From: Blasia pusilla
Taxonomy: Eukaryota; Marchantiophyta; Marchantiopsida; Blasiales
DNA length: 64,000 bases
Direction: 5' to 3'
NCBI GenBank assembly: GCA_050084515.1
Contig: CM114271.1
Coordinates: 30,628,001-30,692,000, forward strand
Below, in pieces: positions 1 through 11,180 of this stretch. The notes under the pieces are model-generated. The model saw nothing but the letters and a program-made list of their open reading frames with translations, had not been told where the DNA came from and made no database searches. The position numbers and the translations under genes are program-made. Within the stretch, counting starts at the first letter, position 1. Each line of letters starts with the position of its first letter.

Positions 1-1716
<1,716 letters not shown>

Positions 1717-2145
1717 ATGTCAACTCTCTCATCGAGATGCAAGAGGCCGATAATTGTGGAAGAAATTGTAATAAATACGAGTCGTGAATATTTGGTAGAG
1801 AGAGATGAACATAGATTTTCATTATCTCGCTCTGAACGAAAACGAAAATTGTTTGAGGTGGACCCTAAATTTTTTGCTCCTATTTCAAATGGTTTCAATG
1901 AGACTCAGGAGGTTAGAGAAGTTTCAATAGGCGAGGAAATTGTGATTACTCTCAATAGTAATGAGAGATACTCTGTAGATATTTGTCCTGGTCTTGAAGA
2001 ACTTGACGATGGAGAATATTCCTCCACTTCCCTCTATGATTCCGAGGGATGGTATGTTGGTGACGAGTTCGACCTGGAATATAGGTGTATGGATTATGGG
2101 GATTTAGACATAAGTGCAGATAGTCGAGATATTGGAGATAAGTAG
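1717..2145 (+). CDS. Hypothetical Helitron 5' ORF, 142 aa
   Basis: This open frame begins at ATG and ends at TAG. The product is hydrophilic, with basic patches (RSERKRK) and an acidic C-terminal half. I recognise no domain. Its position, AT-rich flanks and codon use match the following Helitron exons, so it may be the first coding exon of the Helitron protein or a small accessory ORF. It could also be a captured gene fragment, since Helitrons often carry those. There is no signal peptide or membrane segment. Confidence 0.45.
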   Translation: MSTLSSRCKRPIIVEEIVINTSREYLVERDEHRFSLSRSERKRKLFEVDPKFFAPISNGFNETQEVREVSIGEEIVITLNSNERYSVDICPGLEELDDGEYSSTSLYDSEGWYVGDEFDLEYRCMDYGDLDISADSRDIGDK

Positions 2146-2421
2146 CCTAGAGAGTACTATCTATTGTATATATCCAATTAATCATCAAATCCATGTTCAT
2201 TTTGTTCTCAGATATGTCTGTTTTAGATTGTTGAGTTGAGCAAACAATCAAGTTTCATTTCTTTGGGAGTGGAATGACTAAAAAAAGTAAGTCTTCTCTG
2301 CTTGTGTTCTAATATTCAGGTGTGGAGATTTAGTATCCTTTTCTATTGAGTATTTCTTTTATTATTTTGAAATATTTCTTTTATTAAAATAATTGTGTGG
2401 ATAATGCAAGATACTTTATAA

Positions 2422-2997
2422 ATGAGTGTTGACGATTTACGCTTTAGCGACGGTGAGTTCTACGTTCCTCTTGATGAACAAGAAAGGGATTATACACCTA
2501 TAGATGTCAACGTCGTAGAGGTGATACAAATATCAAGTCTGGAGTATGTCCCATCGCCGATCGTTGAAAATAGGAATAATGCTTCAAGTCCTGGCTATGT
2601 TCCATTGCCGATTTTTGAAAATCTGGATAAGGCTTTAAGTCCTAGCTATGTACCATTTCCAATTTTCGAAAATGGGATTAATGCTCTTAATGTTAGCATA
2701 AGCCCTTTGAGAAATGGTCAATGTTGTAGTTATGATGAGAGTGCATCTAGGATTTTAACCACACCTGTGGTGAATCATCATTCCATTTCACAAGAAGTAG
2801 TTGGAGGTCAGGAGGGAGAAGGAGATACAGATTCCACACATGATTGCATCCCTTCCTCAGATCCTATAACATCTAGCCATTCATTTGTACGTGATTGTTG
2901 CGGGTCGGGGTCATGGGAAATTAGTGATTGTCATACAATTTGCTTTGAGGACTCAAGTGAGATGAGTACGGCCGAGTCTCATTGCCTGTTAGAATGA
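2422..2997 (+). CDS. Hypothetical Helitron ORF with YVP-P-I-EN repeats, 191 aa
   Basis: The frame runs from ATG to TGA. Residues of roughly 45-95 form three imperfect tandem units of about 20 residues, each with the pattern YVPxPIxEN followed by NASSP-like residues. The rest is low-complexity and rich in Ser, Asp and Glu, with scattered Cys. I know of no family with this pattern. The gap from the preceding ORF (2146-2421) is AT-rich and may be an intron. The role is unknown; it may be part of the Helitron protein N-terminus. Confidence 0.45.
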   Translation: MSVDDLRFSDGEFYVPLDEQERDYTPIDVNVVEVIQISSLEYVPSPIVENRNNASSPGYVPLPIFENLDKALSPSYVPFPIFENGINALNVSISPLRNGQCCSYDESASRILTTPVVNHHSISQEVVGGQEGEGDTDSTHDCIPSSDPITSSHSFVRDCCGSGSWEISDCHTICFEDSSEMSTAESHCLLE

Positions 2998-3300
2998 TTT
3001 TCCTATTTCAGATTTTTATAAAAACTTCAGTTATGTGTAAATTTATTTTTTAATATAGATTATAATATTCACGGACCAAATCTTGAGTAGAAGTTTGTTT
3101 TACAAATTTTTCTCTTTTTTTCTATTTTTTTTTTATATATTGACAATACATATTTTGGTCGGATGGTTGATATTGTCACATGATGCATGAATTTCAAGAG
3201 GAACCATGGAGGCGAAATGAAAAAAGACCATTCGCAGACATCACCAATGTAGTCTCTTAACCTAATGTGGAGCATGATCACCACATTTCATGTAGTGCTC

Positions 3301-4786
3301 CATCTTCTATACAGATTTCGGAGGAAGCAGAGAAGCTTGCATATAAGAAGGCTAGAAGGGTTGCTTCTCAAAGAAACAGAAAGGCGCTTCAAGATATGCG
3401 ATTTGTAACTCATTCAACGACTTTGTCATCTCCAATGTAAGGATACTTAGCATTATGATTATAGAATGATATCGTAACCATATATTCACACTCTAGATTT
3501 GTTGTGTGACTTTAATATCTTTCATGTTTGTGATGTAGACTTCCAAATCCATCGAACCCGCAATGATTACGTGATATACATCAAATTGTGAGAGGTCAAG
3601 AACAAAAGCGAAGACATGCTAAATTAGTTGAATTGAGATCTATTGAAATTGTTGTGAATGTTCCTTCGATGGAAGAATTACAGCCACCCATCATCGATGG
3701 CTCACCAAACGCAAATACTAGAAGATATTTATTTATGTATAGCATTTCTACTTTTTATTATAATAATAGTTATAATTTTTTTTCGTATTATGACTTTTTT
3801 TTATTCTTTGTTCAGGTTGGTAGCAACACCTTACAATGGAAATCTTCATGCTTCAATAGACACTACATCGTCTCCAATGTATGTTTCATCCACTCATTAA
3901 TTTCTTATTTTTTATTGGTTTTTTTTAATTTGATTTTTTAAATTTAATTATTTTGACTTGATTTTTATTAATATTTTTTTTCTCAGTCTTCCACTTCCGT
4001 CCAACCCTCGGGGATTACATGCTATGCTTCAAGTTGCACGAGCACAAGGCCAGAGAAGAAGACACAATAATTTGGCCCAAGCGAATGTTTATCAATTGTC
4101 TGTGAATCTTCTTCCTAGAGAGGAAGTCGAGGCTATAACTACTAATGACTTTCATACTCAAGCTAATATAAGGTATGCTTTACATACTTTTATTATTGAT
4201 GCTTCCTTCTTGGTCTTAAATTTTTATGAATGATTTCTAATAACAATTTTTTTTTTGCAGGCCAATTATGGTACATCATGAAGTTGAAGCTATTCCAAAC
4301 TCTAGGATTGTGGTCTTACCATCTCCAATGTATATTTCTAAACTATATACTCAAATTTAATATAGATATGTTTGTATGTATATTTATTCTTATTATAATC
4401 ATGTATATTAATTTCTTAACCTATGCTTGCAGTCTTCCAGTTCCTACCAATCCTCTACGATTATCTCACATGCTTCAAGTTGCTCGAGCTGAGGGCCAAA
4501 GAAGAAGACATGCTCATTTGGATGAAGTACATGAGATTGCACATGTTGGAAATTCGTTGATAAGGAATGATGCCAATGGATCTAATCGTGAAGGCCACAT
4601 GGAAGTGAATGAAGACAATGTACATGCCTCGATTCCAAATGTGGGATCACATTTGGATGAAGTACATGAGATTGCACATGTTTGTGATCCGTTGATAAGG
4701 AGCGATGCCAATACAGCCAATCGTGAAGGCCACATGGAAGACAATGTACATGCCGCGATCCAAATGTGGGATCTAGAAGGGTTGTG
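3301..4786 (+). pseudogene. Helitron N-terminal exons: a two-exon unit present three times
   Basis: Three successive two-exon units are visible. The first exon of each ends in a T(L/T)SSPM-like or LPSPM sequence right at a GT donor: about 3301-3436, 3816-3878 and 4261-4329. The second exon of each begins LPxPxNPxxL and carries RGQEQKRRH, RAQGQRRRH or RAEGQRRRH: about 3539-3724, 3987-4172 and 4433-4786. Introns between them are short, AT-rich and flanked by GT and AG. Unit 1 has an in-frame TGA soon after its NPQ. The basic QRRRH segments resemble basic N-terminal stretches of plant Helitron proteins, from memory. The last exon also contains a roughly 50-residue tandem duplication beginning HLDEVHEIAHV. 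Confidence 0.65.
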
Positions 4787-5440
4787 AACTTGAAAAAGTT
4801 GTTCAATATTGCATGTATTCCTAACTTTGAAGAGAATCACATTCGAATTCTTAGGTTGGGAGATCGTATTGATAGTATGACTGGCCATTTTAGTGTTGGA
4901 CTTATGAATGTTGTTTTTCCGACTTGCAATGCTCTACATTGAAAGTGTGAGAGAGTGAAATATACTAGGTTTATAAGCTCGCCTTTTAGTATGTGTTGTG
5001 GGCATGGTAAGATTCAATTACCTTATTTGACAGCTTCACCTTCTATACTAGCAGAATTACTTTCTAGTATGAGTTCAAATAGTCTTCATTTTTTGCGTAA
5101 TGCACGTGCCTATAATAGTGCTCTTCAATTGGCATCTACTGGGGCACATATGACAGAGCAACGAGGCGGTACAAGAAACTTCAGGATTCAAGGTGGTGTA
5201 TATCATTCTATTGGACCTCTTCATGCTGGAAGTGATGCTCCTCCACAATTCGCGCAAATTTATATTCATGATGATGAGCATCAGATGGAACATAAAAGAA
5301 GGATTATGAGTGGAGATTATCGCGATCAATTGAGGCCAGAGATCTTAAGGGGATTACAAGATATGTTACATGCCCATAATCCATATGTGGCTTTATTTTG
5401 AAATATGGCTATTGATCCATGTAATTCTGACTTTCATATT
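4787..5440 (+). pseudogene. Helitron protein, cysteine-containing region before Rep domain
   Basis: The reading frame contains CNALH, then TGA, then FSMCCGHGKIQLP, and later FRIQGGVYHSIGPL and FAQIYIHD. These match the conserved region upstream of the Rep domain in plant Helitrons. The TGA near 4940 stands where the family normally has Trp after CxALH. A second TGA follows VALF near 5399, where relatives carry Arg or another residue. The frame is then cut by the gypsy element at 5441 and continues after 15388. Confidence 0.8.
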
Positions 5441-5924
5441 TGTCACATCTGAGTAGCCGATAGGCCCAGATCTATCGTGGATAGGGCGTAGGAGCCAGCG
5501 GACTATCTTGAGTGTAACTTTGTCCCACGGTGTCGGATGAGGTTGAGGATAGGTCCATTGTGTCAGGAACGTCGTTTCTGACAACTTTCATGTTGAGGTC
5601 TTTTACAGCCGAGTGACTTGTTGACCAGGTCACCCGCCCCTGGTAACTCTTGTGGCTTGAGTTACCAAGGGGAAGGCTATTTTTAGAGGAAGAGCCTTTT
5701 GGCTCTTCCCAACCCTATATAAGAGAGGAAGATGGCTTTCCTAAGCCATCTTTCTCATGTTGGGCCGTTGGAGCACCTCCCTTGTATGTGTGTGGGATAG
5801 GACTAGGGTGCTAGCGTCCGGATTCCTTGATAGCAAAGGGTGGACGAGGCTCGATATGCCGATGTAGATTGAGGAGTGGAGTTTTAGGCCGGGTGTGCCG
5901 TTTTTACAACTCTTTATTTTTACA
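5441..5924 (+). repeat. Element 1 terminal repeat A1 (5' LTR-like)
   Basis: A1 begins TGTCACATCTGAG directly after TATT and matches 14457-14937 almost throughout. The match ends after CTCTTT-A/G-TTTTT, near 5921. A1 then runs straight into the leader, whereas A2 runs into B2. A1 ends TACA, so on its own it has TG...CA ends. It contains a TATA box and three short inverted repeats around it. Confidence 0.88.
5642..5750 (+). promoter_or_regulatory. TATA box and three flanking inverted repeats in A1
   Basis: TATATAAG lies at 5715-5722. Upstream are GGTAACTC...GAGTTACC (about 5642-5666) and GGAAGAGCC-TTTT-GGCTCTTCC (5688-5709). Downstream is GATGGCTT...AAGCCATC (5731-5750). The same TATA is at 14732-14739 in A2. 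In A2 the first inverted repeat reads GGTAACCT...AGGTTACC, so pairing is kept although the bases changed. This is probably the element's core promoter; the role of the hairpins is unknown. Confidence 0.7.
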
Positions 5925-7079
5925 TGAGAAAGATGTCAGGGGGCTGGTGGGAATTCGTTGTTTGCAGGTAGGCAAGCGAGTTGCCTTGGTCGGGAGCCCC
6001 TGGAGACGTGTGTGTTGCGGGTGTTTGTCATTTTTATGTTTGGAAGGCCGTGGGCAGAAGCACTGTCCATTTTTCTCAAATTTTGCTGGTACGGATTGAC
6101 GCGGGACAGCAGCCGAGTGTAGTGTGCGGCGGAGCATTGGGTGTACGCGAATGAGGGTGTCGAGAGAGAGAAGAAAAGAGAGTTAGGGCTTGCAGCCGTC
6201 GGGGGCGCTGACGGGCGTTTAGGTTGGCGGGCGCGGACAGACAACGGCAGACAGGCGGCGACGGGAGCTGACAGGCGGCAACGGCGCGGCCTTCCCCCCC
6301 TCCAACGTGGTAGGAGTGGATGTGGTGCAGTTGTAGCGGCAAACGTGGTAGGACGGACGAGGTCGGTCCGGCGAATGTGGTTGCGCATGCATGGGCAACG
6401 TGATGGCAGGGAGGATGTCGACGTGGTGAGTGTCCGACATAGTTGGACAGTGGGCGTGACATGATGTTTTGGAGCGCGATAGGGCATTGCGAGAGTTGAC
6501 GATAGAGGGGCAGTGTGCATGATGCCGACGGGTTGTCCGCATATGTTGACGGAAGGATCGACGTGTTGGTCGAGGAGAGTGTTGTGTTGCGGAGATTGTC
6601 ATATCATATGGAGGAGTGCATGTTGACGGTGCAGCAGGTTGGAGGGCGTGATCAGGTTACCCATTCGAGTCACTTTTCCCGCACTTGTCGTGTGTGATTG
6701 AGAGTGTTGGGTATCGGGTAGTAGCTGGTGCTAGGTGGGTGAAGTGATGGTGACGAGTGTAGATTTTTTTCATGTGTAGCATGTTGGTGGATATACGGCG
6801 GTTGTCGAGTAGGGGTCGCGTGTATGACCCGAGAGAGTGTCGCTAGGTTAGGTGAGTCAATTGGGAGGCTCATGGTGAGCCCGAGTGTTGAGCGTGCGTG
6901 AGGCCGGGTATGTCATCACGGGATTGATGTTAGCATAGGTGAGCTAGTGAGGCGTGTGGGAGACTCTCGGTGAGTTTGAGTGCTTGAGCGGGTGAGACGG
7001 GTTTGTCATCACGGCGTTCTTCCATGGTTTGGAAGAACGGGGTAGTACGAGCAGTAGTAGTGGTGTGACACGGAGTTGA
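5925..7079 (+). other. Element 1 leader between A1 and gag
   Basis: This is a GC-rich untranslated leader of about 1.15 kb. It has open frames on both strands, but none looks like a known protein and the long minus-strand frames are low-complexity (Pro, Arg, Ser). A primer-binding site should lie just after A1, near 5925. The sequence there (TGAGAAAGATGTCAGG) does not obviously match the usual initiator-methionine tRNA primer site, so the primer is unresolved. Confidence 0.6.
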
Positions 7080-8429
7080 GTGAGATACCAAGGGGTTACC
7101 AGTGAGGAGCTCCCTCGACATCCATCCGTGGTTGGATCGTCATCAAAGGACGCTGGGTCTGGTGACGAGATCACAGACAGAGACAGTAGTACTTGGCAGG
7201 AGATAGACGACATGGGCTATCGGGGCATGCGTCGTTTCTCGGGTGTAGTGGGCACCATCGACTTAGATGATTTTATCCAGGAGTTCGACACATGGTGCAA
7301 ATTCCAGGAGATACGGACCCCGACACGGTTCAACCCTTTCATGGCATGGAAGGGGTTGTTCCAGCACTTAGAGGGTCCTCTGATGGATGACTACATGGAG
7401 TTTTGATCACTATATTCATTAGAGATTGATGCTTGGAGGATGTATTGGGCTCCAGGGTATGTGTCCACTATTGGTTGCGAGGCATATGATAGGATTGTGA
7501 GAGGAGAGAGACCCACACCATCAGCCTGGAGACTAGATGGAGAGGAGGGCAGTGAGATAAGCGATGTGGCAGAGACCTCTGGTGGTAGAGGGCCACCCAG
7601 CTTCAGCCCCACAGTGGAGTTCTTCCGACAGTTGGGGAAGGGCTACCAGGGCGTACGCACCGACAAGCTGAAGAGTCTACAGGATTTTCAGCGACGATCG
7701 GGTGAGAGTCTGAGAGAGGCATTCACACGCATGAGGAGGCTGATCATTGGTACGTTTAGAGTGACTGAGGCGCAGTCAGTCTAGTATTGGTACGGGGTTC
7801 TGGACCGAGAACTACGGAGGAGAGTCCGAGATGCGGTGCTGATTCACACAGCGAAGCCCACATTGAAGGTGGTCTTTGAGTTGTCTGAGCGTATTGAGCT
7901 CAACATGAGTGAGGAGCAGGTAGTGACCGCTGAATTTTCTCGAGAGTCGACGGGTCCACGAGCGACGGTGACCCCACAGGTGCCACAGCGAGCACCAGTA
8001 CCACGGGAGCGGGCCAGTGTGCCTAGAGAGCAGGGCGGGTACCATGAGCCTATGAGGCAACGACCCGTACCTACATATGTTGTCCAGCAGGGACCGATGT
8101 GGTCTTGTTGGACGTGTGGAGGGGCCCATAGACAGAGAGACTGCCCACAGCATGGGAGAGGACCACCAACGCCTCCGATTGCTCAGGAGTCACAGAGGAT
8201 GGCCCCACCACAGCACCTGTGTGACCATTGCCACAGATATGGTCACTCTAGGGATAGATGTTTTGACCTTCGCCGAGGGGCACGTCCAGAGGTAGGCTGA
8301 GGGCCTGGGGGCGGTCGTCCTTGAGGAGGTCGGGGAGTTCTTCCTGGACGTGGTGGTAGAGGACCACCACCAGCTAGAGGAGATGGAGCAGGAGCACCAG
8401 AGCCGGCACTTCTCTCACGCATCGATCAA
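7080..8429 (+). pseudogene. gag: Element 1 gag (capsid-like and nucleocapsid)
   Basis: The frame matches the gag of element 2. Shared blocks include FDTWC, AWKGLFQ-LEGP, a SFSP-(T/I)-(V/A)-(E/K)-FF region, and LREAFTRMRRLI. Two CCHC-type zinc knuckles follow: CWTCGGAHRQRDC (about residue 90 of the 7836 segment) and CDHCHRYGHSRDRC. An Arg-Gly-rich tail runs to about 8400. The frame is continuous with the protease but broken by TGA at about 7405, TAG at 7782-7784 and TGA codons near 8298 and 8322. Element 2 has sense codons at these places. Gag would bind and package element RNA. The start codon is not identified. Confidence 0.85.
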
Positions 8430-9581
8430 TTGGAGCAGAGGATTGCGGCCATGACGATGATGCAGCTTAGGGAAGGCACGGAGCTGCGAGCAGCTATTGT
8501 AACTCCAGCTTCTACCTCTTACCCTGACCCGGGTGAGGATCTCGCCAGTATGGGATTTATGTGTAGTGCAGCCCAGGTTGAGGCAGCTGCAGTGGTGACT
8601 CGGGGTGCTGTGAGAGGCACCGAGCCATCGAGAGGTGGAGTAGAGATTGACCCACCAGAGGGGATCGATGGGCGGCAGGCCAAGGTTCCACAGTCGTTCA
8701 CATTGTCCGAGGCACTACACACACCATCGATGGTGCCTCGACGACCAGCGGTGCCTACAGTTCAGGCACCTACGTCGACGTCAAGAGGAGTTGGAGTGAC
8801 AACTCCTATGCCGGCTCGAGTGGAGTCAGTGTCGACCATAGTGTTGGAGGTGGCCACCAAAGTGAGTCAGACTCCACTATTTTCCGCCATAGAGTTGGCG
8901 ACGTTGGGAGTTGGACCACCTGAGGTGTTCTGGTTGGCCGCCACGTTGTGTGAGCGTGGAGAGATGACTGCTTCTTGTTCAGAGGTAGTTGAGGAGGTGG
9001 TGGACTTGCCCTCAGAGCCGGTGCTGGGGACGTTCCCGACATAGTCAGGGCATGCGGCGGCGGCGAAGTTGGTAGATATGCCAGCTCGACCGGCCATAGA
9101 GCGAGCAGTGGTGACACCTCGAGTAGTGTTACTGGATAGCCGAGCTGGAGTATTTTGCTTGGTTAGTCCGACGGGGACAATATACCACCCGCAGCGCGTC
9201 CTACTTGATTCGGGAGCGCAACCCTTGATGTTAGGGAAGGCGGCGTGTTTAGCGTTGGGGTTACGGAAGGCCGACATTGAGCCTTGTCCCTTCCAGATAC
9301 AGACCTCGATTGGGGGCGTATCACCCACTCAGTATATGACTCGACAGGAGATTGTTGTTAGAGTCCAGCCAGAGCATGCGACGGATAGTGCTATGGTGCG
9401 CACATATGCAATTACGACACCAGTTGAGTCGTACGATGTGTTGGTGGGGAGTATAGTGTTATATCCCCTAGGATTCATCCTTGAATTCTGGGAGGAGACC
9501 GTTGCTTATCGGCTAGGATGGCGGTCTGGTGACGGCCGGATGAGTCAGTTACCTATGCAGTTTGTGGGAGGAGGTGGTTGA
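8430..9581 (+). pseudogene. Element 1 linker and aspartic protease
   Basis: This region continues the gag frame. The linker (8430-9044) is rich in Thr, Pro, Val and Ala and ends at a TAG likely derived from CAG. The protease segment (9069-9581) carries LLDSGAQPLMLGKAA, with the DSG active-site triplet of retropepsins, then EPCPFQIQTS and ESYDVLVG. The enzyme would cleave the polyprotein. The frame ends at TGA 9579-9581. Element 2 has TGA at the homologous codon, so this stop may be ancestral or functional. Confidence 0.85.
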
Positions 9582-9709
9582 TCACGAGGCGAGTCTGTGA
9601 CCACGTTGGCAGCTTTCATAGGTAGTGTTAGCTGGCCAGGAGAGTTGTTGGAGGGAATGCACATGCGGAGGATATCCCAATAGCGGATAGTCCCACGGAG
9701 AGACACGCC

Positions 9710-11125
9710 ATGGCGCGTGTCTCTTCCCATGTTGGCGAGGCCTCTTCACCATTGTGGAGTACGACTCGAGAGCTACAGAGGAGTGTCGACGACCACGTGA
9801 AGCAGGCGTGGAGTCATGTTTTTATCCCAGAGCAGCGAGAGTCACGTGGCAATCGGGCTCTTGGAGTGGAGACGTTGACCCCACTAGATACCACACATGT
9901 TGTGTGGCAGTGCCCTGAGGAGGGTGTTAGGGTGTTAGATCTCTTCGGAGGGATTAGCACGGGATTGGCTGCACTATTGCAGGCGGGCATACGAGTGCAT
10001 CAGTACCTTTATGTGGAGAGAGATGAGACCGCGCGGTGAGTATCATTACGTCACGTGGCGAGATTGGTCCACAGGTATCCTGAGTTGTTGCTGATATCTG
10101 CAGTACGAGGATATCAGCATACGCTACCCGCCGACATCTCTTTGGTGGGGGTGCAGGATCTGGATAGAGTTGGCACCATTCATTTGGTGATTGCTGGATG
10201 GCCATGTGAGGGTCATTCATCAGCTGGCCGAGGATTTGGATTGCAGGATCCGAAGTCAGGGATGTTTTGGGAGATGTTGCGAGTATTACAACACTTGCAG
10301 GAGAGTCAGATATGTTCTCCAGCGTACATTTTGGAGAACGTGCCGTTGTTGGGAGACACTCGTGGACGAGTGATGACGAGTGTACATCAGGTGAGGTCCT
10401 GGTTGGGACCTGCTCTGTTGTTAGATGCAGCGAGAGTTGGGTCAGGTGCCCATCTTCCACGACTGTGGTGGATGAACCTGATACCATCAAAGGTACTAAG
10501 TCGAGCATATAGTGGAGTCGAAAGAGCACCACATCTCACAGTGGATGGTATTTTGGGCTCAAGGCGTCGATCTCAGGTGGTGACACGGGATGATAGACCA
10601 CCTTTGGCCATGGCCAATAGGGTGGGGGAGTTGAGGGCAGCCTTACCTACGTTGGTGAGCTTCCCAGCATCCCATGCCTTTCGCCAAGGAGGGCCAGGCA
10701 TTATTTGGGATGAGGTGACCGGAGCATTGGAGGAGCCTACAGCAGATGAGCGCGAGCGCGCCATGGGGTTCACTACCGGTACTACGGCGGTGCCAGGGAT
10801 GACCGAGGCATCCCGGAGACAGGTTTTGGGGCAGGCGATGGACCTCAATTGTCTCACATGGATAGTCAGCCTAGGTGTGGCTAAGCAGAGACGAATGCGA
10901 GTGTCATCCATGCCGTCACGTCCACGAGTTGGACCATTGCCCTCTGTGGTCAATCATGAGGCATTGGCTGGGGACGAGACGAGGAGAGATAGGCACCCAT
11001 GGACTTCCTGGGACGTCATCCGAGCAGAGAGTGCGAAGGCGGCTAGAGTAGCACATGTTCAATTTTTTGGATGTGGAGCATGGTGTAGAAGGTCAGAGTG
11101 GAGTGGTTGTTGCGGAGGTGGCTAG
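9710..11125 (+). pseudogene. Element 1 cytosine-C5 DNA methyltransferase, DNMT3-like
   Basis: Motifs appear in the standard order. Motif I is VLDLFGGISTG (SAM binding, near 9940). A YVERDE block follows. Motif IV is AGWPCEGHS with the candidate catalytic Cys codon at 10205-10207. Motif VI is ILENV (near 10327), motif VIII is GAHLPRLWW, motif IX is RERAMGF, and motif X ends in GQAMDLN. The order and the CEG/CQG-type motif IV fit a DNMT3-related enzyme rather than the permuted plant DRM type. In-frame TGA at 10037-10039 lies where element 2 has Arg, so this copy is broken once. Motif IV reads PCE where element 2 reads PCQ. It shares a frame with RT downstream, so it was part of the polyprotein. 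It would methylate cytosine in DNA, perhaps of the element itself; that role is inferred. Confidence 0.88.
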
Positions 11126-11180
11126 GGTTGCTACATAGCAACCAAAGCCGGAGGTTGCGTCCTCTCCGAGTGAGGTCACG

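Noticed and set aside
5936-6520. 194-codon minus-strand frame in the element 1 leader
   Set aside because: Composition is Pro/Arg/Ser-rich and frames on several strands overlap in this GC-rich leader; no motif is present.
9710-11125. Methyltransferase as a bacterial restriction-modification gene or contamination
   Set aside because: It lies in frame inside a eukaryotic gypsy polyprotein in two copies, and its motifs resemble DNMT3 rather than bacterial enzymes.
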